A stretch of DNA of 64,000 nt from contig NZ_CP034464.1 in assembly GCF_003955735.1 (NCBI RefSeq), positions 1,550,001-1,614,000 on the forward strand, written 5' to 3'. The translations under genes and the position numbers were made by a program. This document shows positions 1 through 7,653 of this stretch, one piece after another. The DNA comes from Undibacterium parvum (lineage in GTDB: Bacteria; Pseudomonadota; Gammaproteobacteria; Burkholderiales; Burkholderiaceae_D). Numbering within the stretch: the stretch's first letter is position 1; each line of letters begins with the position of its first letter. Below the pieces are notes generated by a model. The model was given only the letters and a program-made list of their open reading frames with translations. It did not search any database and was not told where the DNA came from.

Positions 1-2
1 CG

Positions 3-629
3 CCTTTGCGCATCGGTGCCGACTGGGTAGAGCGCGTCCGTGCCAGCATGCCCGAGTTGCCAGCAGCCATGCGTGAGCGCTTCATCGCACAATTTGGCAT
101 TTCCGATTACGACGCCATGATAGTCACGCAATCGAAAGCCAGCGCCGAATATTTTGAGGCTGCCATCAAGGCCAGCCCTGACGGCGATAAAGCCGCGCAA
201 GCCAAGCAAGTAGCGAACTGGCTGATGGGCGATGTGGCATCGACCCTCAACCGCGAAGGCATAGAAATCAGCGCGATTCCGGTCAGTGCTGCGCAATTGG
301 CGGTGCTGCTGCAACGCATTTCTGATGGCACGATTTCCAACAAGATCGCCAAAGAAGTATTTGCCGCCATGTGGGCCGCGCCCTCGCCTGACGCCAATCT
401 GGCTGACCAGGTCATAGACAGTAAAGGTCTCAAGCAAATCTCCGACGTCGGCGCTTTGGAAAAAATTATTGATGAAGTCATGGCTGCCAACCAGCAATCG
501 GTAGATGAGTACCGCGCCGGTAAAGAGAAAGCCTTTAATTCACTGGTAGGCCAGGCTATGAAAGCCACCAAGGGCAAGGGCAATCCGGCACAAGTGAATG
601 AATTATTAAAGAAAAAACTGGCTGGCTGA
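3..629 (+). CDS. gatB: Asp/Glu-tRNA(Asn/Gln) amidotransferase subunit B, 3' part
   Basis: This is the C-terminal part of GatB, the subunit of the GatCAB transamidosome that activates misacylated Glu-tRNA(Gln) or Asp-tRNA(Asn) before amidation in the cytoplasm. The frame is open to the left edge of the window, so the start is outside; the first visible residues ([20 protein letters not shown]) match the linker before the tail domain. The remaining roughly 200 residues form the helical GatB/YqeY tRNA-binding tail, recognisable from [15 protein letters not shown] and the closing segment rich in [22 protein letters not shown]. The catalytic kinase-like domain is not visible. It ends with TGA and is followed by a palindromic repeat rather than a closely coupled gene. 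The family call is secure; only the missing 5' part limits it. Confidence 0.95.
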   Translation, partial: PLRIGADWVERVRASMPELPAAMRERFIAQFGISDYDAMIVTQSKASAEYFEAAIKASPDGDKAAQAKQVANWLMGDVASTLNREGIEISAIPVSAAQLAVLLQRISDGTISNKIAKEVFAAMWAAPSPDANLADQVIDSKGLKQISDVGALEKIIDEVMAANQQSVDEYRAGKEKAFNSLVGQAMKATKGKGNPAQVNELLKKKLAG

Positions 630-675
630 TACGCCAATGACATAAAAAAATAAGGATTCAGAGACTATGAAGATC

Positions 676-806
676 AAAAAATCTTAAAACCTCTCAACAC
701 AGAGGCACAGAGACACAGAGAAGTGCCAATAATTGCTTTGCATGTTCTCCGTTTTTCCTCTGTGCCTCTGTGTTCTCCTTTGAGAGGTTTTCGTTTTTAA
801 GGATTT
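676..806. repeat. Large imperfect inverted repeat between gatB and pyrE
   Basis: About 130 bp fold back on themselves. The left side reads cttaaaacctctcaacacag then aggcacagag; the right side holds its reverse complement around cctctgtgcctctgtgttct and tttgagaggttttcg. The arms are about 40 bases each with small mismatches, and the loop spans about 745-750. It has no coding potential. It could act as a gatB terminator or be a dispersed MITE-like palindrome; only one copy is in this window. Confidence 0.7.
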
Positions 807-857
807 TCGTAGCGAGCTGAACACTAACTAAAAAATCCATAGATCTGTGAGCATATT

Positions 858-1526
858 TTGAAAAATCTACGACAAGAATTCATACAATTTTCAGTTGAGG
901 CTGGCGTCATTCGTTTTGGCGACTTCGTCACCAAGGCTGGCCGCAACTCGCCCTACTTCTTTAACGCTGGCTTGTTTAGCGACGGCGCTAATCTGGGCAA
1001 ACTGGCTGACTTTTACGCCCAAACCCTGATCGATTCCGGCGTCGAGTTCGACATGCTGTTCGGCCCGGCCTACAAAGGCATTACCTTAGCTTCGGCCACC
1101 GCTGTGGCGCTGGCTGCCAAAGGCCGCAATGTGCCGTTTGCGTATAACCGCAAAGAAGCCAAAGACCACGGCGAAGGCGGCACCATCGTCGGCGCTAAAT
1201 TGCAGGGTAAAGTGGTGATCATCGATGACGTGATTTCAGCCGGCACTTCGGTACGCGAATCGGTAGACATGATACGCGCCGCCGGTGCCACGCCTTGCGC
1301 AGTCTTGATCGCGCTCGACCGTATGGAAAAATCGGGTAAAGACGATGCCTTATCTGCCAACTCGGCAGTGCAGGAAATCAGCGAGACGTATGCCATGCCT
1401 GTGGTTTCTATCGGCAATCTGAACGACTTGTTCGACTATCTGTCCGCCGCCGGTGCCGACACCGAACTAAGCGCCCATAAAACAGCGGTGGCGGCGTATC
1501 GCCAGCGTTACGGTATCAATATTTAA
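858..1526 (+). CDS. pyrE: Orotate phosphoribosyltransferase
   Basis: PyrE joins orotate to PRPP to form orotidine 5'-phosphate in de novo pyrimidine synthesis, in the cytosol. The 222-residue length is normal. The N-terminus (LRQEFIQFSVEAGVIRFGDF) and the SPYFFNAGLF segment are diagnostic, and the PRPP loop VVIIDDVISAGTS lies at about residues 119-131. The start is a TTG at 858: an in-frame TAG at 840-842 limits upstream extension, and the TTG gives the usual family N-terminus. The only other candidate is an ATT one codon earlier. No strong Shine-Dalgarno sequence precedes it. It appears to be a single-gene unit, with a palindromic repeat upstream and a hairpin directly after the stop. The same PRPP pool would feed the polyprenyl-phosphate phosphoribosyltransferase at 44614. 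Confidence 0.96.
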   Translation: MKNLRQEFIQFSVEAGVIRFGDFVTKAGRNSPYFFNAGLFSDGANLGKLADFYAQTLIDSGVEFDMLFGPAYKGITLASATAVALAAKGRNVPFAYNRKEAKDHGEGGTIVGAKLQGKVVIIDDVISAGTSVRESVDMIRAAGATPCAVLIALDRMEKSGKDDALSANSAVQEISETYAMPVVSIGNLNDLFDYLSAAGADTELSAHKTAVAAYRQRYGINI

Positions 1527-1547
1527 GCTAGCTAACTAAGCTAGCTT
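1525..1547 (+). terminator. Hairpin at the end of pyrE
   Basis: Perfect 9-bp arms AAGCTAGCT (1525-1533) and AGCTAGCTT (1539-1547) flank a 5-base loop and overlap the stop codon. The following sequence is only moderately T-rich (atttgg), so it is a weak intrinsic terminator candidate or an mRNA 3'-end hairpin. Confidence 0.45.
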
Positions 1548-1570
1548 ATTTGGACAAAACCTAGATCAAA

Positions 1571-1717
1571 GTACTCTCCGGCACAGGCTAGAAAATGCTT
1601 AGATCTAGATTCTTACAGCGTCTCGGCTATTTTCAGAATAAGGGGAGTATCGGCTACCGCCCTCGCGCTTGCGCTTATTCTATATGCGCCAAGACTACTC
1701 TCTCTACCTATACTCCC
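1571..1717. repeat. Copies of the GGGAGTATC-bounded dispersed repeat
   Basis: The block aataaggggagtatc (about 1636-1651) also occurs at 47006-47020 and, with changes, at 12142-12155. To its left lie a degenerate opposite terminus (agtactctcc, 1571) and a core (ttcttacagcgtctcggc). To its right lies a second unit whose core is cttattctatatgcgcc, ending in atactccc at 1717. The arrangement suggests two overlapping or fused elements sharing one terminus. There is no coding potential. It fills most of the gap between pyrE and the convergent small gene. Confidence 0.6.
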
Positions 1718-1733
1718 ACCCAGTAAGCTCAGA

Positions 1734-2069
1734 TCAACCATGCTGACGCCATTTAGCAATTTTTTGCGCGAGGCTAGGACGCGTGCTCGGGTTGGCTAAA
1801 TCCATCGCCAGTTTTTGCTCGGAACTTAAACGTGTCGCTGTCAGCACAACCGTAGGGATAGTGAGCCCTGCGGTATCGTAGGCGATTTTCTCATCGACAC
1901 TCATACGCTTGGCGCTGATCTGCACCGTAGGAATTTTTTCATTGAAACTGGCGCTAGTTATTTGTGCTCCTGCCGCCACCATCAATAGGCTCAGCGCGAG
2001 CACGCTGAGCACGCTTAATTTGCCATGTTTGCGATGACTCTGACGACTAGAACTTGACTCGGTTTTCAT
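1734..2069 (-). CDS. Small exported protein with a duplicated 25-residue unit
   Basis: This 111-residue protein is not recognised as a named family. It has a basic N-terminus, then a hydrophobic stretch (about residues 17-36, LSVLSVLALSLLMVAAGA) that looks like a signal peptide or membrane anchor. After it two related units occur exactly 25 residues apart: IPTVQISAKRMSVDEKIAYD (46-65) and IPTVVLTATRLSSEQKLAMD (71-90), identical at 10 of 20 positions. The start at 2069 is chosen because ggagaaaaagc places a good ribosome site before that ATG, and upstream in-frame residues look non-coding. It is convergent with pyrE and divergent from the chemotaxis receptor. A periplasmic location is inferred; the function is unknown. 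Confidence 0.65.
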   Translation of the reverse strand: MKTESSSSRQSHRKHGKLSVLSVLALSLLMVAAGAQITSASFNEKIPTVQISAKRMSVDEKIAYDTAGLTIPTVVLTATRLSSEQKLAMDLANPSTRPSLAQKIAKWRQHG

Positions 2070-2597
2070 GCTTTTTCTCCTGGTGTAGCGCCTGCTGGCA
2101 CAAGTTTGTGATGGGGCGATGTCATCACTGTAGACAAGCGCGACTAGTCCCGCCATGGCTCTGCGACAAACGGCGGATAGCGCGATATAAAACAGCGAAA
2201 ATGCAGGATAAATGGAAATTAAAACAAGATAAAAAGAGAGAAAATTCCGGCGCCATTGCAGATTGAGGGCGTTCTCTAGCGCTTTAAAATTGCCACACGG
2301 GAATTTTACAAAATACGCACACAACAGACCGCTAAATTAAGCGTTTATAGCTGGCAAAATAGGCAGGCTTACCCTATGATCTTAACAAAATACTCGGTTT
2401 AAATCGCGAGTTCAACATTTGCTTCAATCTTAGTATCAGCATTAGTTTCAGAATTATTTGGCCGGCTCAGACATCGCTCACAGCAACGCATAAGTCACAT
2501 TGGCAGCACTGCAATTCAGTATTTCAGTTCGCATCATCTTAGTTTCTCAGTAAATACGTCCTAAACACGTCATTCTTACTAGTCGATGAGGAAGCAA
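2070..2597. other. Intergenic region between divergent genes
   Basis: About 530 bp lie between the start of the small exported gene and the start of the receptor gene. They must contain both promoters, but I see no convincing -35/-10 pair. An ATG-led open frame inside it lacks a ribosome site and known-protein features. The stretch from about 2390 to 2580 is AT-rich. Confidence 0.5.
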
Positions 2598-4349
2598 ATG
2601 AACATCAATAATTTTAAAATTGGCCAGCGCCTGGGTTTGGGATTTGGCCTGGTGTTGCTACTGCTGGTGATCATCGCCAGCATGGGCGTGAATAAGATGG
2701 CGAGCCTCAATGCCAACACAGACAAGCTAGTCAATGTTGACTGGGTCAAGACCAAGCTAGTGGTAAAAGCACTCGACAATGTGCGTGGCAGTATCGCCCG
2801 CGTACTGCAATCAACTGCCGCCACCGATCCTGCGGATATCGCCAAGGCACAAGAAAGGCTCGCTGCCAATACACTAGCGTTTAATGAGGCACTTGAAAAA
2901 CTCGAACCTTTGATCGTGCGTCCGGAAGGCAAGGCTATATTGGTAAAAATTAAAGAAAGTCGAACTGCCTACGTAACTTCATTTGGCAAAGTAGCCGCTC
3001 TGATGAAAGACGGGAATCGAGAAGAAGCCAGCAAACTTGCCTACGGAGAAACCTATAAGGCATTGCACGCTTTCGCTGGTGATCTGCGTGACATGAACGA
3101 ATTCCAGCAAAAAATTTTTGAAGAAACCGGTACGCATAGCGCCGAAACCTATCAATCTGCCCGCAACCAATTGATTTTTTTGAGTATAGCGGCGGTGCTC
3201 ATAGGTCTGGGCTTTGCCTGGTGGGTAGCACGTAGTATTACTCAGCCTTTACAAACTGCGGTAGAGGTCGCGCAAAGCATCGCAGCCGGTAATTTAGACG
3301 GACAGATCACAGTCGCATCCAGCGATGAGTCGGGACAACTGATGCAAGCGCTGAGCGACATGCAAGTAAGCCTGAACAATGTCTGCAGCCAAGTTAAAGT
3401 AGGTAGCGACTGCATCGCCACCGCCTCGCGCGAAATCGCCTCCGGCAATATGGATCTGTCTTCGCGCACCGAGGAGCAAGCCAGTTCGCTGGAGGAAACC
3501 GCCGCCTCTATGGAAGAGCTGACTGGCACCGTCAAACAAAACGCCGACAACGCCAGACAAGCCAATCAATTAGCTGCCACCGCCTCAGAAGTGGCGAGCA
3601 AGGGCGGCGCCGTAGTGGCACAAGTGGTCGAGACCATGGGCGCTATCAATACTTCGGCCAAGAAGATCACCGACATCATCAGCGTGATCGATGGCATCGC
3701 GTTTCAGACCAATATTCTGGCACTCAACGCGGCGGTAGAAGCGGCGCGCGCCGGTGAGCAGGGCCGTGGTTTTGCGGTGGTCGCCTCCGAGGTGCGCAAT
3801 CTGGCACAACGCTCGGCGGCAGCCGCCAAAGAGATCAAAACCCTCATCGATGAATCGGTAGAGAACGTAGGGATAGGCACCAAACTAGTCGATCAGGCTG
3901 GTGCCACCATGCACGAAATCGTCGAAAGCGTAAGGCGCGTGACCGATGTGATGAGCGAGATCAGTGCCGCCAGCCATGAGCAAACTCAGGGTCTGGACCA
4001 GATCAATATCGCGATCTCGCAAATGGATACCGTGACCCAGCAAAACGCCGCGCTGGTCGAGCAAGCCGCCGCCGCCGCCGCAACGCTAGAAGATCAGGCT
4101 GGTAATCTGACTCAGGTGGTGAGTATTTTCAAACTCAGCGGTGAGCAGCAAACCAGGGCGGCACTGCCAGCGCCCAAGAGCAGCAAGGCCGCTGTCAAAC
4201 CAGCCATGCGCGCCAGCACCAAGACAGCAAGCGCGAAACGACCTGCCTTGCCAGCCAGCAGTGCCAGCGCAAATACTAATGCCGCTGGCGGCAACGCGAA
4301 GGGCGCCAGCGCCAGCAAGGCATCCACCGATGATTGGGAAGAGTTCTGA
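2598..4349 (+). CDS. Methyl-accepting chemotaxis protein
   Basis: This is an inner-membrane chemoreceptor that would relay ligand signals through CheW/CheA. It has 583 residues from the ATG at 2598, preferred over the ATG at 2586 because gagga sits 5 bases before it. The order is TM1 (about 11-31), a four-helix-bundle periplasmic sensor (about 32-187), TM2 (about 191-211), HAMP (about 212-265), then the methyl-accepting coiled coil. The hairpin tip contains the highly conserved [20 protein letters not shown] and [18 protein letters not shown]. The C-terminal tail is Ala/Lys/Ser-rich and ends in DDWEEF, resembling the CheR/CheB-binding pentapeptide. Ligand specificity cannot be read. It is monocistronic, with an intrinsic terminator after it. 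Confidence 0.95.
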   Translation: MNINNFKIGQRLGLGFGLVLLLLVIIASMGVNKMASLNANTDKLVNVDWVKTKLVVKALDNVRGSIARVLQSTAATDPADIAKAQERLAANTLAFNEALEKLEPLIVRPEGKAILVKIKESRTAYVTSFGKVAALMKDGNREEASKLAYGETYKALHAFAGDLRDMNEFQQKIFEETGTHSAETYQSARNQLIFLSIAAVLIGLGFAWWVARSITQPLQTAVEVAQSIAAGNLDGQITVASSDESGQLMQALSDMQVSLNNVCSQVKVGSDCIATASREIASGNMDLSSRTEEQASSLEETAASMEELTGTVKQNADNARQANQLAATASEVASKGGAVVAQVVETMGAINTSAKKITDIISVIDGIAFQTNILALNAAVEAARAGEQGRGFAVVASEVRNLAQRSAAAAKEIKTLIDESVENVGIGTKLVDQAGATMHEIVESVRRVTDVMSEISAASHEQTQGLDQINIAISQMDTVTQQNAALVEQAAAAAATLEDQAGNLTQVVSIFKLSGEQQTRAALPAPKSSKAAVKPAMRASTKTASAKRPALPASSASANTNAAGGNAKGASASKASTDDWEEF

Positions 4350-4375
4350 TTGTAGTCGGCTGTGTAATTTAACTA

Positions 4376-4411
4376 AAAACCGCTACAGCCAAAAACTGAG
4401 CGGTTTTTTTT
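4376..4411 (+). terminator. Intrinsic terminator after the chemoreceptor gene
   Basis: The arms AAAACCGCT (4376-4384) and AGCGGTTTT (4399-4407) are perfectly complementary, with a 14-base loop and a run of eight T at 4404-4411. It is 27 bp after the stop codon, a standard rho-independent position. Confidence 0.85.
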
Positions 4412-4462
4412 CAGCTTAGCGCTAGCGTACAATGGCGCTCTATTTGATTTCTTTGCAGCGCC

Positions 4463-6013
4463 ATGACCATAATTTTGAGCACCCTAAATGCCCGCTACGC
4501 CCATGCTTCACTGGGCTTGCGTTACTTACTTGCCAACATGGGCCCATTGCAGGCACAGACCCAGTTACAAGAATTTGTGATCGGCGCCAAAACCACCGAT
4601 CTGGTCGAAAAGCTATTGGCGTGGCAAAAACCGGGCGAAAAACTCATCATCGGGCTGGGTGTGTATATCTGGAACGTAGAAGAAAGCACGCGGCTGGTGG
4701 CCTTATTGAAACGGGTCGCGCCCGAAGTGGTGGTGATACTCGGCGGCCCCGAGGTCTCGCACGAAACCAGCGATCAAGAGATCATACGCTTGGCCGATTT
4801 TGTCGTCACCGGTTGGGGTGAAATCACTTTCCCGGAACTCTGCAAACAAATCATCCACGGCCCGCAGCCACTGATGAAGATACACGCCGGCGTGCAAGCC
4901 AAGCTCGATGAATTAGCCCTTCCCTACAGCCTGTACAGCGATGACGATATCAAAAACCGCACCTTGTACGTAGAAGCCTCGCGTGGCTGCCCGTTTAAAT
5001 GTGAGTTCTGCTTGTCGGCGCTGGATAAAACCGCCTGGCCGTTTGAGATAGACCGGTTTCTGGCTGAAATGGAAGCTTTGCACGCACGCGGTGCGCGCCT
5101 GTTTAAATTTGTCGATCGCACCTTTAATCTGAACATCAAGACCAGCTTGAAGATCATGCAGTTTTTTCTCGATAAACTAGAAGCCAATCCTGAGGATCCG
5201 GTATTTGCCCACTTTGAAGTGGTGCCAGATCATTTGCCGGATGCGCTGAAAGAAGGTATACAGAAATTCCCGTCCGGCAGTTTGCAGTTTGAGATCGGCA
5301 TACAAAGCTTTAATCCCGAAGTGCAGGCGCGTATCAGCCGCAAACAAAACAATGAAAAAGCGGCCGAGAATATCAGTTGGCTATGCCAACATTCTAGCGC
5401 CCATTTACACGTCGATCTGATCGCCGGTTTGCCGGGCGAAACGGTAGAGAGTTTCGCGCTCGGGTTTAATCGTCTGTATGCCTTACAACCGCACGAAATC
5501 CAGTTTGGTATCCTGAAACGCTTGCGCGGCACGCCGATTATCCGCCATACCGCTGAATACGGCCTGGTGTTTGATCCCTACCCGCCTTACACCATCCTGG
5601 CCAACAAGGACGTACCATTTGCCGAGATGCAAAAGTTAATTCGTTTTGCGCGCTATTGGGATTTGGTGGCGAATTCCGGGCGCTTTACGCATACCCTGCC
5701 GGCGATCTTAGGCGAGTTACCGTTCGAGAACTTCATGGACTTATCCGATTGGATTTACGCCAAGACCGATGCCACCCACAGAATCGCCTTGGATAGACTG
5801 GCCAATCTGGTCAGTAAATGGCTACAGGAAGAGCGCGGCATGAGCGTAGCCCAAGTGCTAGCCATCGTCTCCAGCGACTACGCGGGCGACGCCAAGCACA
5901 AACAAGGCGCAGAAAAAGCCCTGGCCGCTAAACTTGCCGAGGCCAGTAATGCAGCCAAAACCGCCACAGCAAAAGCCACACCGCAAAGACAAAGCCGCCA
6001 TCTGGCGGCTTAA
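4463..6013 (+). CDS. B12-binding-domain radical SAM protein (DUF4080-type)
   Basis: This 516-residue protein has the three-part layout of the B12-binding radical SAM family. An N-terminal Rossmann-like cobalamin-binding region covers about residues 1-150 (VVILGGPEVSHE, FVVTGWGE). A radical SAM core follows, whose iron-sulphur motif is CPFKCEFC (C-x3-C-x2-C) at about residues 178-185. The C-terminal region, with FGILKRLRGTPI and a helical end, corresponds to the DUF4080-type tail. Members catalyse radical methylation or rearrangement, but the substrate of this subgroup is not known to me. It stands alone after a terminator, and its 3' end converges on the repressor at 6052, so neighbours give no clue. 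Ala/Lys-rich residues end the protein. Confidence 0.88.
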   Translation: MTIILSTLNARYAHASLGLRYLLANMGPLQAQTQLQEFVIGAKTTDLVEKLLAWQKPGEKLIIGLGVYIWNVEESTRLVALLKRVAPEVVVILGGPEVSHETSDQEIIRLADFVVTGWGEITFPELCKQIIHGPQPLMKIHAGVQAKLDELALPYSLYSDDDIKNRTLYVEASRGCPFKCEFCLSALDKTAWPFEIDRFLAEMEALHARGARLFKFVDRTFNLNIKTSLKIMQFFLDKLEANPEDPVFAHFEVVPDHLPDALKEGIQKFPSGSLQFEIGIQSFNPEVQARISRKQNNEKAAENISWLCQHSSAHLHVDLIAGLPGETVESFALGFNRLYALQPHEIQFGILKRLRGTPIIRHTAEYGLVFDPYPPYTILANKDVPFAEMQKLIRFARYWDLVANSGRFTHTLPAILGELPFENFMDLSDWIYAKTDATHRIALDRLANLVSKWLQEERGMSVAQVLAIVSSDYAGDAKHKQGAEKALAAKLAEASNAAKTATAKATPQRQSRHLAA

Positions 6014-6051
6014 AGTACTGAAAAATAAGTGCTGAAAAATACTCGCTAAAA

Positions 6052-6366
6052 TTAAACGTATTTATCCAAAAAACTGCTGAGATGCTTGGCACTGGCAACG
6101 GCTTCTTCCACGCTGGTGGCTTTCTCGGCATGCGTCACCATAGAGCTGGTCAGCAAGGTCACGAAAGAGCGATCCAGCGCCTTGCGTGCGGCTGACATTT
6201 GCTGTGCGATGCCATCGCAATCGCCCGGCTCTGTGGCTTTTGCGATCAGTTTTTGCACCCCGCGCAATTGCCCTTCTACGCGCGCCAAGCGATGTAATAA
6301 ATCCTTCTTTTGCTGCTCTGTGAGCGCTGTCCCTGAAACTATCTTGAGGGGGGGAGTATCTGACAT
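6052..6366 (-). CDS. CsoR/RcnR/FrmR-family transcriptional repressor
   Basis: A 104-residue all-helical repressor of the metal- and aldehyde-sensing CsoR/RcnR/FrmR family, recognised from LLHRLARVEGQLRGVQKLI and the following helix CDGIAQQMSAARKALDRSF. These proteins bind DNA as tetramers and release it on ligand binding. The start at 6366 is chosen for the aggag 7 bases upstream; an earlier in-frame ATG lacks a site. The first conserved ligand Cys is present (GDC), but by eye the positions of the copper ligands His61 and Cys65 of CsoR hold Ser and His (SSMVTH). It may therefore sense another metal or an aldehyde. No efflux pump or dehydrogenase lies beside it. Its first codons lie inside a dispersed repeat. 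Confidence 0.88.
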   Translation of the reverse strand: MSDTPPLKIVSGTALTEQQKKDLLHRLARVEGQLRGVQKLIAKATEPGDCDGIAQQMSAARKALDRSFVTLLTSSMVTHAEKATSVEEAVASAKHLSSFLDKYV

Positions 6367-6407
6367 GATGTGGCTCCTGGTCTTATTGTGTATGCGCAAA
6401 GTATATC
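6351..6407. repeat. GGGAGTATC-family repeat overlapping the repressor start
   Basis: The terminus ggggagtatc (6351-6360) encodes repressor residues, while the core cttattgtgtatgcgcaaag (6382-6401) lies in its 5' leader. The core closely matches cttattctatatgcgccaag in the 1642-1717 copy. The far end is a degenerate gtatatc. A repeat that supplies both ribosome site and first codons is unusual. Confidence 0.5.
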
Positions 6408-6590
6408 AAAAATCTTATACTGTACTGAGTATAGTACAAATTACGGGCGCTACAAGGGGCTATATTCAGGCCTAGGGGCTGATCACATCTGAAATTTTTC
6501 ACTTCGTCAGCAGCGCAGCGCCGGATCGCCTGTGGTTTTTGCTATTGAGTTTATGCCCTAGGTAAGCTACGCTCAAGTTCTGACTTGCTT

Positions 6591-6692
6591 ATTCCATTTC
6601 TAAATCATTCGTGTCGTTGTTGCCTTCGCCTCGCCGTGCTACAGCACTGTCTTCGGCTCGTCGCCTAAACACAAATGATTTAGAAACGGAAT
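6591..6692. repeat. Nested palindrome P1
   Basis: The 24-bp outer arms (6591-6614 and 6669-6692) match at 22 positions around attccatttctaaatcatt. The inside has its own hairpin, gtgctacagcac. The inner core gtcgttgttgcc...cttcggctcgtcgccta is shared with the repeats at 7544 and 52882, although the outer arms are different. It lies in the 363-bp gap before the binding-protein gene; apart from this and the repeat at 6351, the gap shows nothing I recognise. Confidence 0.8.
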
Positions 6693-6729
6693 TAGATAGT
6701 TTGCGTTCTGCCCACACTAGGATCTAGGA

Positions 6730-7539
6730 ATGAAAACCCTCAGCGCTATGTTCTTAGGCTTGCTGCTCGCGACTCAGGCTGTTGCGGCCGATCCAGCACG
6801 CGCTGGTTGCGGCAGCATCGCATTGGCCTACTATGAAAATGGCGCTCTGTATTATCGCAATGCCGATGGCAGTTACGCTGGCATAGACAAAGATGTGGTG
6901 GAAGAAGTAGCGCGCCGCACTGGCTGCCAATTTAATACCGTCTTAGAATCACGCATCCGCATCTGGACCCAACTCAATAACGGCACGCTGGCCATGTCGG
7001 TCTCGGGCATCGCCACCCCAGAGCGCGAGAAAGCTTCGCGTTTCATTCCCTACATGGTCAGTAGAAACTATGCCTTGCTGCATACCGATGCACCGCCATC
7101 GGCGCAGACCATGCAAGGGTTTTTAGCCGACTCCAAATTACAAATAGCGATCGTCAAGAGTTTCCGGCACGGTGAGCTGTATGAAGAATGGATTGCTAAG
7201 CTCAGGGCGCAAAATCGGGTACATGAAGGCCCCGATTTTGAGAGTGTGATGCGCCTGTTTGCAGTACGCCGGGTCGATGCGGTGCTGGCTTTGCCGACTG
7301 GCTGGCAGCCCTTACTCAAACGTGAAAACCTGATGGGTAAAGTGCTGGTGAAAGACTGGTCGCCAAACGATAAAGTGGTGGCCTCGCTTATTCTTTCCCG
7401 TACTTTGGTGGATCAGGATCAATACCGATTAATCGAAAAAGCCATCATCTCCATGCGTGAAGACGGCAGTCTGGAACAGATTTTCAAGCGTCATGTGGGA
7501 GCAGAAATCGCCAAAGAGTTACGCTATACCGAAAAATAG
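6730..7539 (+). CDS. Periplasmic substrate-binding protein, family 3 type
   Basis: A 269-residue exported protein. The first 20 residues form a typical signal peptide ending in AVAAD, so it should act in the periplasm. The rest follows the polar-amino-acid-type binding fold: GIDKDVVEEVARRTG in the first lobe, LAMSVSGIATPEREK as the conserved family 3 segment, and the second lobe beginning around LQIAIVKSF. No permease or ATPase lies nearby, so it is probably not part of a local ABC importer. The next gene is a membrane diguanylate cyclase/phosphodiesterase, and orphan proteins of this kind can supply ligands to sensors; that link is inference. A palindromic repeat lies between the two genes. 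Confidence 0.85.
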   Translation: MKTLSAMFLGLLLATQAVAADPARAGCGSIALAYYENGALYYRNADGSYAGIDKDVVEEVARRTGCQFNTVLESRIRIWTQLNNGTLAMSVSGIATPEREKASRFIPYMVSRNYALLHTDAPPSAQTMQGFLADSKLQIAIVKSFRHGELYEEWIAKLRAQNRVHEGPDFESVMRLFAVRRVDAVLALPTGWQPLLKRENLMGKVLVKDWSPNDKVVASLILSRTLVDQDQYRLIEKAIISMREDGSLEQIFKRHVGAEIAKELRYTEK

Positions 7540-7543
7540 TCCC

Positions 7544-7631
7544 TTAGGACTTACGCAAAGCCGCCCCAGCGTCGTTGTAGCCGCCTTGTCGCACTAAACG
7601 CCTAGCTGGGACAATTTTGCGTAAGTCCTAA
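7544..7631. repeat. Nested palindrome P2
   Basis: Perfect 16-bp outer arms ttaggacttacgcaaa (7544-7559) and tttgcgtaagtcctaa (7616-7631) enclose gccccagc...gctgggac and the core gtcgttgtagccgccttgtcg. Compared with the copy at 52882 it lacks about 18 bases of the central hairpin. It begins 5 bp after a stop codon and may double as a terminator. Confidence 0.85.
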
Positions 7632-7653
7632 CCTAAAATAACAGCTCTTTGGC

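Noticed and set aside
107..643. A 178-codon minus-strand frame over gatB
   Set aside because: It lies entirely over a clear GatB coding region and has no ribosome site or family features.
1642..1717. GGGAGTAT...ATACTCCC as an ordinary bidirectional terminator
   Set aside because: The same ends and core recur at five other loci in both orientations, including one inside a gene start, so a dispersed repeat explains them better.
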